Source: Aquincolibacterium sp964606385
Lineage (GTDB): Bacteria; Omnitrophota; Omnitrophia; Omnitrophales; Aquincolibacteriaceae
Direction of reading: 5' to 3'
DNA: 64,000 nt
Assembly (NCBI GenBank): GCA_964606385.1
Contig: CAZSFZ010000009.1
Coordinates: forward strand, 1-64,000
Made by a program: the position numbers and the translations under genes. The notes beneath the pieces are model-generated. The model ran no database searches and was not told the DNA's origin. It saw only the letters and a list, made by a program, of their open reading frames with translations. Shown here piece after piece: positions 1 to 7,639 of this stretch (positions within the stretch are counted from its first letter, which is position 1; every line of letters begins with the position of its first letter).

Positions 1-15
1 AGTGCTTGTTGTTTG

Positions 16-249
16 ATGTCCCCAAAATTCATTTTGTTCGGCATCGGAGGCCTCGGACTTTTGCTGGGCCTTTATTCCACCACCAAGCCCAAAAAATCAA
101 TGGGTCTTTATCAATCGATCATGGAGCGCTTCAATTGGAAGGTAACACCGATCGATGAAGCGCGCGAGATCCGGAACACGCGGAATCTGGGGATCGCTTT
201 AACGCTTTTAAGCCTCGTCATGATCTACCTGACGCTTTCAAAGATCTAG
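16..249 (+). CDS. Small two-helix membrane protein of unknown function
   Basis: About 77 residues with two hydrophobic stretches (residues about 5-20 and 58-75) separated by a basic, charged loop, so probably a small inner-membrane protein with both ends on the same side. I do not recognise the family. The reading frame is open to the window edge, so the protein may start upstream; the ATG at 16 is the first ATG visible. It ends 7 bases before the acyltransferase gene and is probably co-transcribed with it. Confidence 0.55.
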   Translation: MSPKFILFGIGGLGLLLGLYSTTKPKKSMGLYQSIMERFNWKVTPIDEAREIRNTRNLGIALTLLSLVMIYLTLSKI

Positions 250-256
250 GAGCCCC

Positions 257-979
257 GTGCTGAACGCCCTGCTTTCGCTTTTTTTCTGGGTCGCGTGTGT
301 GCTCCTTCTGGCCCTCCTTTATCTTGTCATGCTGGTGCTCCTTGTCTTTACCTTTCCCTTCGACAAGCAGCGGAGGATCCTGCATCGGCAGTGTTTTTGG
401 TGGTCGGACGCGATGATCGGACTGAACCCATACTGGAAAGTCCAGGTGAAGGGGCTCGAGTATATCGATCCGAAACGCACGTATGTGATCGCAGCCAATC
501 ATCAAAGTCTCGCGGATATCGTGGTCCTGTTCCAGATCCGCGCCCAGTTCAAGTGGGTCGCGAAAGAAAGCCTTTTCAGCATTCCGTTCCTGGGCTGGTG
601 CCTAGGCCTTTGCAAGCATATCAGCCTCAAGCGGAATGATCGCGCGAGTATCCGGGATGTTTACCGGGAAGCGATCGCGTATCTTCGTTCCGGGATGTCC
701 GTGCTTTTTTTTCCGGAAGGGACGCGAAGCGAGACCCATGAAATGAATCCCTTCCAGAACGGGGCGTTCAAGCTGGCGATCTCCGAAAAAGTCCCGGTCC
801 TGCCGGTTGCGATCAAAGGGACCCGGAATGCCATTCCCAAAGGGGGATGGGTCATGAGCTCCAAGGTCTTTTGCGAACTGACCGTGCTTGAGCCCATCGA
901 AACCAGCCAGCTGCCGCATAATGATTTTTCCCGGCTGAGCGAAATGGTCCGCTCGCGCATCGCTGAAAAGCTGGCCTGA
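257..979 (+). CDS. plsC: 1-acyl-sn-glycerol-3-phosphate acyltransferase (PlsC family)
   Basis: Membrane-bound acyltransferase that would transfer a fatty acyl group to lysophosphatidic acid in phospholipid synthesis. A long N-terminal hydrophobic segment (residues about 3-32) is followed by the family's catalytic block NHQSLADI (HX4D type), then the substrate-binding FPEGTRS block and a PVAIKGT block. The length of 240 residues is typical. The start is GTG, chosen because it directly follows the upstream gene and gives the full N-terminal membrane anchor. Specificity for lysophosphatidate rather than another acceptor is inferred from family membership. Confidence 0.85.
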   Translation: MLNALLSLFFWVACVLLLALLYLVMLVLLVFTFPFDKQRRILHRQCFWWSDAMIGLNPYWKVQVKGLEYIDPKRTYVIAANHQSLADIVVLFQIRAQFKWVAKESLFSIPFLGWCLGLCKHISLKRNDRASIRDVYREAIAYLRSGMSVLFFPEGTRSETHEMNPFQNGAFKLAISEKVPVLPVAIKGTRNAIPKGGWVMSSKVFCELTVLEPIETSQLPHNDFSRLSEMVRSRIAEKLA

Positions 980-1008
980 TCCCGCCGCGGGCCGGTTTGA
1001 AATAAAGT

Positions 1009-1067
1009 TTGACAAAAAAAAGACCGCCCCTATAATCCCTCCTTATTAAGACTCAGTCTTGATAAGG
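1009..1067 (+). promoter_or_regulatory. fur-feo promoter with long palindromic operator
   Basis: A TTGACA -35 box (1009-1014) lies 16 bases before a perfect TATAAT -10 box (1031-1036). Just downstream, 1041-1067 is a 27-base inverted repeat centred on C1054 (arms CCTTATTAAGACT and AGTCTTGATAAGG, one mismatched pair). It covers the expected transcription start and includes the AAGGA ribosome-binding site (1064-1068). Placement fits an autoregulatory Fur-type repressor site; binding by the encoded Fur is inferred. Confidence 0.75.
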
Positions 1068-1073
1068 ACATCG

Positions 1074-1502
1074 ATGAAAAACCCGAAAAATGATTTCCCG
1101 GAATTTGTCAGGACCAAGGGCCTTCGTGTGACCGAGGAGCGATTGAGGCTCTTCAAGGGCGTTTCCCGGCAAAAAGGCCATTTTAACGTGGATGACCTCG
1201 TCCGCAGGCTTGGGAGGCAAGGGCTGAGGGTGTCCCGCGACACGGTCTATCGGAATATCCCGATTTTACTTGAAGCGGGAGTGATCGAACAAAGTTTTAA
1301 GACGAGCCGCGATACTTTTTACGAATCCGCGCGGCAGAAAAAACATCACGATCATCTTTTTTGCCGGACTTGCAACAAGGTCGTTGAGTTCAATGACCCG
1401 ATCATCGAAAAACTCCAGAAGAAGATCGCGGAACGGTTCGCTTTTAAAGTGGAATTCCATTGTCATCAGCTGATGGGGCTTTGCAAAAAATGCCGGACAT
1501 AG
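1074..1502 (+). CDS. fur: Fur-family ferric uptake regulator
   Basis: Metal-dependent transcriptional repressor of the Fur family. The N-terminal winged helix carries the VSRDTVYRNI recognition-helix signature. The C-terminal half has the His-rich HHDHLFC segment, a CRTC pair and a terminal CKKC pair, matching the regulatory metal and structural zinc sites of Fur proteins. I use the ATG at 1074 (AAGGA 5 bases upstream) rather than the earlier TTG at 1059, which lies inside the operator. It overlaps feoA by 13 bases, so it is the first gene of the iron operon and probably controls it and itself. Confidence 0.88.
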   Translation: MKNPKNDFPEFVRTKGLRVTEERLRLFKGVSRQKGHFNVDDLVRRLGRQGLRVSRDTVYRNIPILLEAGVIEQSFKTSRDTFYESARQKKHHDHLFCRTCNKVVEFNDPIIEKLQKKIAERFAFKVEFHCHQLMGLCKKCRT

Positions 1503-1795
1503 ATCTCATCACCTTGGACCGGCTCCTGCCCGGTGAAAGCGGGATCGTCCATGGGTACGCCGCGGCGCAGGACCTGCATCACCGGCTCAAGGAACTCGGG
1601 TTGGTGGCGGGGACGCGGGTCCGGGTGAGGCGCTGCGCTCCTTTGGGCGACCCGATGGAACTTTCGATCCGCGGGTATCATCTTTCGATCCGGAAACAGG
1701 ATGCCAAAACTATCCTGGTGGAAAAGTCCGAAACCTGCTGCGGCCCGGGACCGTGCGGGCATGGGAGACGGCATCGCCATCGAGGTGGACAATGA
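1490..1795 (+). CDS. feoA: Ferrous iron transport protein A
   Basis: Small cytoplasmic SH3-like partner of FeoB (101 residues). The FeoA core is clear: a G-x-V-x-G-like start, a segment reading LKELGLVAGTRVRV and the closing SIRGYHLSIRKQDA strand. The C-terminus is an unusual Cys/His/Arg-rich tail (CCGPGPCGHGRRHRHR), which could bind metal. The start overlaps the end of fur and the stop overlaps the feoB start (ATGA), indicating translational coupling across fur-feoA-feoB. Confidence 0.85.
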   Translation: MPDIDLITLDRLLPGESGIVHGYAAAQDLHHRLKELGLVAGTRVRVRRCAPLGDPMELSIRGYHLSIRKQDAKTILVEKSETCCGPGPCGHGRRHRHRGGQ

Positions 1796-3774
1796 CCGAA
1801 CAGGGGATCCGGGAGATCGTGCTGGTGGGGAATCCGAACACGGGGAAGACCACGATCTTCAACGCTTTGACCGGGTTACGCCACACGACCGCGAATTATC
1901 CGGGGGTGACGGTCGAGAAACGCGCGGGCACCGCGAAACTTGATCATCAAAAAGAAGTCTCGGTGATCGATCTTCCGGGTGCTTACAGCCTTCTGCCGCG
2001 GTCCCCGGATGAGCAGGTCGTCCATGACGTGTTGTTCGGAAGGCAGAAGGGAACGCCGCCGCCGGACCTGGTCCTCGTGGTTCTTTCGGCAAGCAACCTC
2101 GAACGTAACCTTTATCTTGCCACCCAGGCGGCGGAATTGGGCCTACGAACGGTTTTTGTCGTCAACATGTGGGATATCGCCGAAGAAACAGGGATCGTGA
2201 TCGATCTTGAGAGGCTTGAGGCGATGACAGGTGTCCGCTGTGTTCCTTCAGCCGGGATGCGGCGTCCCTACATCAAAAAACTGAAGACCGTGATCGTGGG
2301 AGAGCTTGAAAAAGAGCCTTTGCGTCCCCGAACGTTCGATCCGGACACGCCGCCGGAAACCCGTTACAAAGTGATCGAGAATATCATTCAGGCCTCGGTC
2401 CGCCGGATCGAAAAAAGAACACTGAGCGTTTCGGAAGCACTTGATAAAGTACTGACTCACCGCGTTTGGGGCGTTCTCGCGTTCCTGGGGGTCATGGCGT
2501 TCGTGTTCCAGTCGATCTTCAGCTGGGCCCAGATCCCGATGGACTGGATCTCGCGCGGGATCGAAGCACTGGCTATTTTTGCACGATCGGTCTTGCCGGA
2601 CGGCGCGTTGGAAAGCCTTGCCGTGGACGGTGTGATCGCGGGGGTGGGGAACGTCGTCGTGTTCCTGCCACAGATCATGCTGCTTTTCTTTTTTATCGCT
2701 TTCTTTGAGGACACGGGCTATATGGCGCGCGCGGTGTTCGTGCTCGACCGCGTGATGAAAGCCGTGGGCCTGAACGGCAAGGCCTTCTTGCCGCTTCTCA
2801 GTTCTTTCGCGTGCACGGTTCCCGGAGTGCTCGCGACCCGCACGATCGAGGACCGGAATGACCGTCTTGCCACGATCATGGTGGCGCCGCTCATGAGCTG
2901 CAGCGCGCGGCTCCCGATCTACACGCTTCTCGCGGCCGCCTTTATTCCTCAAAAGTTTTTTTTCGGGATATTTTCCATGCAGGGGCTGACGCTTCTCGCG
3001 ATGTACCTCTTGAGCATCGGGACGGGCTTGGGGGTGGCCGCTATTTTTAGGAAAACATTTCTGAAAGGGAACCGGATGCCTTTTGTTTTTGAACTCCCGC
3101 CTTACCGGATCCCGCACATGGCGAATGTATTCTCGGCCATGTGGGATCGTTCGAAGGAATTTATCGTGCGCGCAGGCAGTATTATTTTCCTGCTTTCTAT
3201 AGTCCTCTGGTTCCTGGTGAGCTATCCGAAAGACCCCGCGGCGGAGGCGCGTTTTGATTCGGCAAGACAACAGGCTCAGGGGATGCTTTCCGGGGAAGCT
3301 CTCGCCGGAAGCCTCGATGAGATCGAGCAGAGCCGGAAGGAATTGCAGATCCGTTCGAGTTATGCCGGGACGATCGGCCGGATGATCGAGCCCGCGATTC
3401 GCCCGCTGGGTTTTAACTGGGAGATCGGGATCGGGATCGTGTCGTCCTTCGCGGCGCGCGAGCTTCTCATTAGCACGCTCGCGATCGTGCATCACGTGCA
3501 AAGCGAAGGCGAGGGCATGACCGCGGGATTGATCGAAGCCCTGCGTTCGGCGAAAGATCCGGACACGGGCCGAGCGCTTTACACGCCGCTCGTCGCCGTC
3601 GGGCTCATGGTCTTTTATGTTTTCGCGTGCCAGTGTTTTTCGACTTACGCGGTCCTCAAGCGCGAGACGGGTTCCTGGGGATGGACATTTTTCACGATCT
3701 TCTATATGACAGGACTCGCGTGGGGCAGTGCTTTTATCATTTACCAGGGTGGACGGCTTTTAGGATTTGAGTAA
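1792..3774 (+). CDS. feoB: Ferrous iron transporter FeoB (GTPase permease)
   Basis: Inner-membrane Fe(II) importer of 660 residues. The N-terminal G domain shows G1 GNPNTGKTT (residues 13-21), a switch region NYPGVTVEK (35-43), G3 DLPG (60-63) and a G4 motif NMWD (125-128). A helical linker leads to the membrane domain with the two Gate/nucleoside-recognition modules, including the SFACTVPGVLATRT block. The start ATG overlaps the feoA stop. The length is somewhat short because the cytoplasmic insertion between Gate repeats is compact. Regulation by Fur through the operator upstream of fur is likely. Confidence 0.92.
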   Translation: MTEQGIREIVLVGNPNTGKTTIFNALTGLRHTTANYPGVTVEKRAGTAKLDHQKEVSVIDLPGAYSLLPRSPDEQVVHDVLFGRQKGTPPPDLVLVVLSASNLERNLYLATQAAELGLRTVFVVNMWDIAEETGIVIDLERLEAMTGVRCVPSAGMRRPYIKKLKTVIVGELEKEPLRPRTFDPDTPPETRYKVIENIIQASVRRIEKRTLSVSEALDKVLTHRVWGVLAFLGVMAFVFQSIFSWAQIPMDWISRGIEALAIFARSVLPDGALESLAVDGVIAGVGNVVVFLPQIMLLFFFIAFFEDTGYMARAVFVLDRVMKAVGLNGKAFLPLLSSFACTVPGVLATRTIEDRNDRLATIMVAPLMSCSARLPIYTLLAAAFIPQKFFFGIFSMQGLTLLAMYLLSIGTGLGVAAIFRKTFLKGNRMPFVFELPPYRIPHMANVFSAMWDRSKEFIVRAGSIIFLLSIVLWFLVSYPKDPAAEARFDSARQQAQGMLSGEALAGSLDEIEQSRKELQIRSSYAGTIGRMIEPAIRPLGFNWEIGIGIVSSFAARELLISTLAIVHHVQSEGEGMTAGLIEALRSAKDPDTGRALYTPLVAVGLMVFYVFACQCFSTYAVLKRETGSWGWTFFTIFYMTGLAWGSAFIIYQGGRLLGFE

Positions 3775-3854
3775 AAAGCGGGACACGGGACAAGGGTTAC
3801 GATCCACGGAAAAGGCGTGGTCCGTGGACCGGAGCACGTGGCCCAGGAGATATC

Positions 3855-3995
3855 ATGGATAGAAACGAAATCATCGCGATCGCCATCGTGATCGTTGCGG
3901 CATTTTTGGCGATCCGTTACTTTATCAAGCAAAAAGGCGGTGCCTGTTGTTCCAAGGATTGCCTGAAACCCAAAGAACCTAAGGAGAAACAATGA
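3855..3995 (+). CDS. FeoB-associated Cys-rich membrane mini-protein
   Basis: A 46-residue protein with one N-terminal membrane helix (residues 5-24), a basic hinge, then a CC pair (31-32) and a third Cys (36), followed by a Lys/Pro/Glu-rich tail. This layout matches the FeoB-associated Cys-rich membrane protein family found beside feoB genes, proposed to assist iron handling. It follows feoB by 80 bases and overlaps the next gene by four bases (ATGA), so the Feo operon continues downstream. Confidence 0.75.
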   Translation: MDRNEIIAIAIVIVAAFLAIRYFIKQKGGACCSKDCLKPKEPKEKQ

Positions 3996-4921
3996 ACTTC
4001 AGGAGCATTCTGACGGCACAGTTTCTTTTGATTTTTTTATGCGCGTTCCATGCCTCGGCCCATGCCACTCATGTGGATACGCCTCTTGAGATCGAGGAAC
4101 ATTCCAAGGTCGTGACGCTGGATGCCACGCCGAACGATCCCGGTCAGGTCGAACTTTGGGGGTCCTACAGCATCCAGGGCGGTAAGTTTTCCTGGAAGTC
4201 GAATGGTGAAAGGCAAAAAAGAGGGACTTATCTGGCCCAGGTCCTGGAATCGCAACTGACGGTTGGGGTTTACAAGGACATCGATATCGGTCTCATTACC
4301 TGGTACCAGCACACGCTCGATAAGGAAGGGAATTATGATGAATTCCGCGACATGACCGATCCGGACACGGGCGAGGCTATCGAAGACGAAACGGTGGGCC
4401 CGACGCATGGTTTTGGGTTCGGGGATCTTGGGATCGCGGGCCGTTGGCGTTTTTATGATTCGGAAGAGAAGAAACTGGAGATCTCCTATATCGGCACCGT
4501 TTTTGTGCCGACCGGGCGGCGCAGTAATTTCGATCATATTGGAGCCAGCCAGGGATACACGAGCCTCGACAATTCTTTCGCGTTCACCAAAGACATCGGG
4601 CGCTGGAATGGGACCGTGAATCTGGGGTTTAACTCGCCTCTTGCCCACTGGGAACGGACGGGCCATTACTACGGAACGGCCCATGCGAACTTCGCGGTGG
4701 GGTATCAGGTGTTCTGGTGGTTTCAACCGGAGTTCGAGGCCATTTATCTCCATGATTTCGGGGGACATGGGATGACCGGTAACCTGTTGAGCGTCGTTTT
4801 GGGCGCGATTATGCCGATGGGGGATCACTTCCGCCTGGAGCTCGGCGTTCAGCAGGATGTACTCGGGAGCAACAAAGTTCAGACCACTTCCGGTATTTTC
4901 AGTTTTGCGATTCTCACCTAA
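3992..4921 (+). CDS. Putative outer-membrane beta-barrel protein linked to Feo
   Basis: 309 residues with a signal peptide (cleavage near ASAHA, residues about 22-26) and alternating hydrophobic/polar strands rich in Gly, Tyr, Phe and Trp, as in outer-membrane barrels of the transporter/phenol-degradation MetA-like type. The ATG overlaps the stop of the FeoB-associated mini-protein and has AAGGAG upstream. Its place at the end of the fur-feo operon suggests a role in iron passage across the outer membrane, but that is inference. No TonB box or plug domain is visible. Confidence 0.6.
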   Translation: MNFRSILTAQFLLIFLCAFHASAHATHVDTPLEIEEHSKVVTLDATPNDPGQVELWGSYSIQGGKFSWKSNGERQKRGTYLAQVLESQLTVGVYKDIDIGLITWYQHTLDKEGNYDEFRDMTDPDTGEAIEDETVGPTHGFGFGDLGIAGRWRFYDSEEKKLEISYIGTVFVPTGRRSNFDHIGASQGYTSLDNSFAFTKDIGRWNGTVNLGFNSPLAHWERTGHYYGTAHANFAVGYQVFWWFQPEFEAIYLHDFGGHGMTGNLLSVVLGAIMPMGDHFRLELGVQQDVLGSNKVQTTSGIFSFAILT

Positions 4922-5094
4922 AAATTCTCTTCACTAATGAGCCCATAATCAAGATCGAGCCAACAGGAGCTCTTCTTGAGGTTTAAAGGATTGAGCGAGA
5001 CAAACATCAAGACCGCCCACGTTTTCGGCCTGCGTTTTGAAGTGACGTATTAGTCATAAAGGGCAATCTGCAACTTGGTCCACTGTTGAAACTA

Positions 5095-5123
5095 TTGACA
5101 AATAGGAATGATTCCTATATAGT
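5095..5123 (+). promoter_or_regulatory. Promoter with perfect 17-bp palindrome for second Fur/PerR regulator
   Basis: TTGACA (5095-5100), a 17-base spacer and TATAGT (5118-5123) form a near-consensus promoter. The spacer holds a perfect 8-1-8 palindrome ATAGGAATGATTCCTAT (5102-5118), a PerR/Fur-box-like operator. The -10 box ends 6 bases before the ATG, so transcription should start at or next to the start codon. Confidence 0.75.
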
Positions 5124-5129
5124 AATTCT

Positions 5130-5567
5130 ATGAGAAACGAACAAGCCGAAGCAAAAAAAATGTTTTACGATAAATGCGCGGAGGCGGAGCTCAAGATCAC
5201 GCCTCAGCGTTCTCTCATTTTTGATGAGCTTGCTAAGGCAACGGATCATCCTACGGCCGACGCTATCTTCAAACGTGTGCGCAAGAGCCTGCCGAACATT
5301 TCTTTTGATACCGTTTACCGGACGCTATTGTCATTCACTGAGATCGGCATTATTAGTCTCGTGGAAGGAACGGGTGAGCAAAAACGCTTTGAGCCCAACC
5401 TGCACCGGCATCATCACTTCAGGTGCATCAAGTGTTACACCATTTTTGATTTTGAGCACGATGCCTATGACGATATTGCCGTTCCTGACGCGGTGCAGAA
5501 GCAGGGGGTCATTATCAATAAGAGGGTCGTGTTGGAAGGCATTTGTTCCAAGTGCAAGGGGAAGTGA
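5130..5567 (+). CDS. Fur-family regulator, PerR-like
   Basis: 145-residue Fur superfamily repressor. The winged-helix half contains ITPQRSLIFDEL and the SFDTVYRTL recognition helix. The dimerisation half has RHHHFRCIKC and a C-terminal CSKC, the usual zinc site. Compared with the fur gene at 1074 it is more PerR-like in its HRHHHF segment and operator, but PerR versus Fur or Zur cannot be decided by eye. The ATG at 5130 has no Shine-Dalgarno and lies where transcription is predicted to start; an internal ATG at 5160 is the alternative. Autoregulation through the palindrome is likely. Confidence 0.82.
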   Translation: MRNEQAEAKKMFYDKCAEAELKITPQRSLIFDELAKATDHPTADAIFKRVRKSLPNISFDTVYRTLLSFTEIGIISLVEGTGEQKRFEPNLHRHHHFRCIKCYTIFDFEHDAYDDIAVPDAVQKQGVIINKRVVLEGICSKCKGK

Positions 5568-5645
5568 AATTTTTTTGTTTATTGAGTCGTAATGATTACG
5601 ATTTAGTAAATAAACTTAAGCGCTGCTTTTTTTGAAAAGCGTTAT

Positions 5646-5723
5646 CGTCATTGCGAGCCGCGAAGACGGCGAAGCAATCTCAACTGCAAGATCGCCACGC
5701 CCCCTCGGGGGCTCGCGATGACG
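5646..5723. repeat. Dispersed palindromic repeat, GTCATTGCGAGC type
   Basis: Starts CGTCATTGCGAGC and ends GCTCGCGATGACG, an inverted pair enclosing a GAAGCAATCTC segment. This pattern resembles a repeat scattered in many bacterial genomes. It lies between the PerR-like gene and the PTPS-like gene. No coding capacity is apparent. Confidence 0.7.
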
Positions 5724-5854
5724 GACCAAAGTTTGCAGGACTCAAGTAATTTGACATAAATTAAAGGAGGTGGCCCATCGAGAAAAAAAAGCGTGATCAG
5801 CGGTATGCGGTCCATAATGTAAAAAAAGAATATCAACCAAAGGAGAAAACGATC

Positions 5855-6349
5855 ATGTCAAATGACAAGTACAGATCCATCGTAAAACTCGACTTCCAGT
5901 ACGCGCACAGATTTATGAATTATCCTGGAGAGGCAAGCTATCTTCATGGACATTCGGGGTTACTAACGATTGAAATTGAAGGGGAGTTAAATAAACATAA
6001 TTATGCCCACCCAGTTAAAGAGGCGCAAAAATTAGCATGGGCAGTAGCCGACAACTTCATGCATGCAACGATTTTTCAAGAAGGTGATCCCTTGCTTGAT
6101 CTAGTTTTGCAAGGATATGAGAAAACAGGAATGAAGGGCACAACCAATAGATTTGGGACGCCTGCAAAAGCTCTCAACCACGAGCTGGTAAAATCGTTTC
6201 CTGAAAGCAGGGTCGCTGTGAGCAAAGGCCCCTCTACTTGCGAATGGTTCTGCACGGTGTTCTATGAACTATTGAAAGACAAGTTGAATATTAAAAAAGT
6301 AGAATTCCGTTCTTCTTCGTTGAACTGCGCATCAAGAGAGTTTAATTAA
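5855..6349 (+). CDS. 6-pyruvoyl-tetrahydropterin synthase-like protein, catalytic Cys missing
   Basis: 164 residues of the PTPS/QueD fold. Zinc ligands are visible as H18 and the LHGHSG pair H31 and H33; a GPSTCEW segment corresponds to the pterin-anchoring Glu region. The catalytic Cys that precedes LHGH by a few residues in QueD is replaced (EASYLHGH), so canonical carboxytetrahydropterin synthase activity is doubtful. AAGGAG lies 10 bases before the ATG. Base composition is clearly more AT-rich than its neighbours, and repeats flank it, suggesting transfer. No other queuosine or folate gene is adjacent. Confidence 0.7.
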   Translation: MSNDKYRSIVKLDFQYAHRFMNYPGEASYLHGHSGLLTIEIEGELNKHNYAHPVKEAQKLAWAVADNFMHATIFQEGDPLLDLVLQGYEKTGMKGTTNRFGTPAKALNHELVKSFPESRVAVSKGPSTCEWFCTVFYELLKDKLNIKKVEFRSSSLNCASREFN

Positions 6350-6381
6350 AAAAAGATTATTGGTCTGGCAACCTAGAAGAA

Positions 6382-6430
6382 AAGCCGGGGACAGGCGTCC
6401 CGCCTTTGCGGCGGTGGGATGTCTGTCCCT
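6382..6430. repeat. REP-like palindrome (GGGGACAG...CTGTCCC)
   Basis: GGGGACAGGCGTCCCGCC and, after a short loop, GGCGGTGGGATGTCTGTCCC form an imperfect inverted repeat. It resembles REP elements mobilised by RAYT transposases in other genomes. No transposase is nearby. Confidence 0.6.
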
Positions 6431-6431
6431 G

Positions 6432-6542
6432 TTACTTTCCGAAAGCGACGTCGAGGAGCGTCATGAGGGCGAAGCCGAGGATGGTGCCGGTCGTTGAGGG
6501 GTCGCTGTTTTCGTTTCGCCGGAATCCCGAGATGACCCTCTC
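6432..6542 (-). pseudogene. C-terminal remnant of a ZIP-family metal transporter
   Basis: On the minus strand an open stretch of about 36 codons ends TGTILGFALMTLLDVAFGK before TAA. This hydrophobic ending is like the last helix of ZIP metal transporters (GFxxMMLLDVALG-type). No start codon or the other seven helices are present, and an in-frame stop lies just upstream. I read it as the surviving 3' end of a deleted gene. The family assignment rests on one short segment. Confidence 0.4.
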
Positions 6543-6573
6543 TCTACGGAAAAATTCTCGATCCCGGCCGGTC

Positions 6574-6804
6574 TTACAGGTCTAAAGTCCCGCCTTCCCG
6601 AAGAAGCGTGTCATTCTTTCCATAGGCTTTTTTAAAGAGGCGGACGCGCGAAAGTCCGATCTTGTGCCTCCGGACGTTCTCCCAAAAAATGTCCGCCCGG
6701 CCGAATGCGTCAAACAGGACCCCGCCGACCAGGAACGAAACACCCCAGCGGAGCGTCTTCCGTTCCCGTTGCGTGGAGCCTTCCGCGATCAGACGGACCT
6801 TCAT
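6574..6804 (-). pseudogene. Truncated MBL-fold hydrolase N-terminus
   Basis: The first ~54 of 76 residues (WGVSFLVGGVLFDAFGRADIF followed by NVRRHKIGLSRVR, with intervening residues) resemble the start of metallo-beta-lactamase-fold proteins. Such proteins normally continue into the HxHxDH metal motif. Here that motif is absent and the frame runs into an unrelated basic tail. The ATG overlaps the stop of the upstream C-GCAxxG-C-C gene (ATGA), so the gene was probably third in that operon before truncation. It lies next to the ZIP remnant, suggesting a deletion joint. Confidence 0.5.
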
Positions 6805-7145
6805 GGGTTTTCCAGGACCTCGGCGGCTTTACCGACGCATTCGTGACAGGGGAGTTTGCGAAGGGCCTTGATCTCTTTGCATTTCAGCGATCCCGCCGCG
6901 GCCTGAAGCTCTTCCATTCCGGGATCGAGCCGGTGCGGCAGATGTTGCTCCAGGATGCATTTCGCCGCGTAGAAAGCCCCGCAAAGTCCATCAGGCGCCA
7001 TTCCGCCCCCGCACGCGCCGAGGATCGCCGCTTTCTTTTCTTCCAGCGGGAATTTACTGCGGAATGTTTCCGCGACCGACTGCGCGCAGTTCAGACGATA
7101 CGGTCCTTTTTTCCCCAGGAAGTAGGCTTTTGCGGTTTCTTTCAT
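6801..7145 (-). CDS. C_GCAxxG_C_C family protein
   Basis: 114 residues with the family's spaced cysteines: C20, ACGGGMAPDGLCG (C45, C55), C63, C89, and PCHEC near the end. The family is thought to be a redox-active or metal-associated cysteine protein, function unproven. I chose the ATG at 7145 because it overlaps the stop of the upstream thioesterase gene (ATGA) and gives a normal N-terminus (MKETAKAYFL). Its own stop overlaps the start of the truncated MBL-fold gene. Confidence 0.75.
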   Translation of the reverse strand: MKETAKAYFLGKKGPYRLNCAQSVAETFRSKFPLEEKKAAILGACGGGMAPDGLCGAFYAAKCILEQHLPHRLDPGMEELQAAAGSLKCKEIKALRKLPCHECVGKAAEVLENP

Positions 7146-7606
7146 GATCCGGTTGTTTTTCCTTTGGTTTTTTGGAAGAATTTTTCGGGTTTTTCCATGA
7201 ACTTTCCAGAAGCCCTCGCGACGGTCCGGCCGTTCTGGATCAATTCCGACTCCACAAGATAAAGAGGGGGGTTGATCCTTTTGATCTGCGCCCGAAGAGC
7301 GGCCTTCCCCTTGGCTTTTACGGGAAAGAGGAAGCGGACGTTGAGAGAGGCGGTCACGGCGGTTTTCCAGTGGGCAAAAAGGCAATTGGTCATGGCTCCG
7401 TCCAGCATGGCCGCGATCACACCCCCGTGGAGGAATCCATGATAACCCTGCAGCGCCGGGGCGCAGGAGAAACGCGCCTTCACGGAACCGTCCTTACAAA
7501 ACAGGAAAGGGAGCTTCATGCCCCCGGAATGCTGCCTGCCGCAAATAATGCAGGAAGAATGAAAACGATCCCGGAAAAGTCTTAATTTTTGATGACCCTG
7601 TTTCAT
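7142..7606 (-). CDS. PaaI-like hotdog-fold thioesterase
   Basis: 154 residues with the 4HBT/PaaI core: GYHGFLHGGVIAAMLDGAM, where the HGG segment caps the acyl-thioester site and the following helix carries the acidic residue. An N-terminal CIICG...H cluster could be a small metal or redox element. Members hydrolyse acyl-CoA thioesters; the substrate cannot be named. It is the first gene of a translationally coupled set with the C_GCAxxG_C_C gene downstream. Confidence 0.72.
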   Translation of the reverse strand: MKQGHQKLRLFRDRFHSSCIICGRQHSGGMKLPFLFCKDGSVKARFSCAPALQGYHGFLHGGVIAAMLDGAMTNCLFAHWKTAVTASLNVRFLFPVKAKGKAALRAQIKRINPPLYLVESELIQNGRTVARASGKFMEKPEKFFQKTKGKTTGS

Positions 7607-7639
7607 GAGCCGGAGACCTTGGATTTGGGATCACGGTCC

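Noticed and set aside
4922..5094. Possible transposase relic on the minus strand between the barrel gene and the PerR-like gene
   Set aside because: Only short broken frames with no recognisable motif; nothing supportable beyond intergenic sequence.
6705..7262. 185-codon plus-strand frame
   Set aside because: Lies opposite the C_GCAxxG_C_C gene and the end of the thioesterase gene, which have clear motifs and ATGA coupling.
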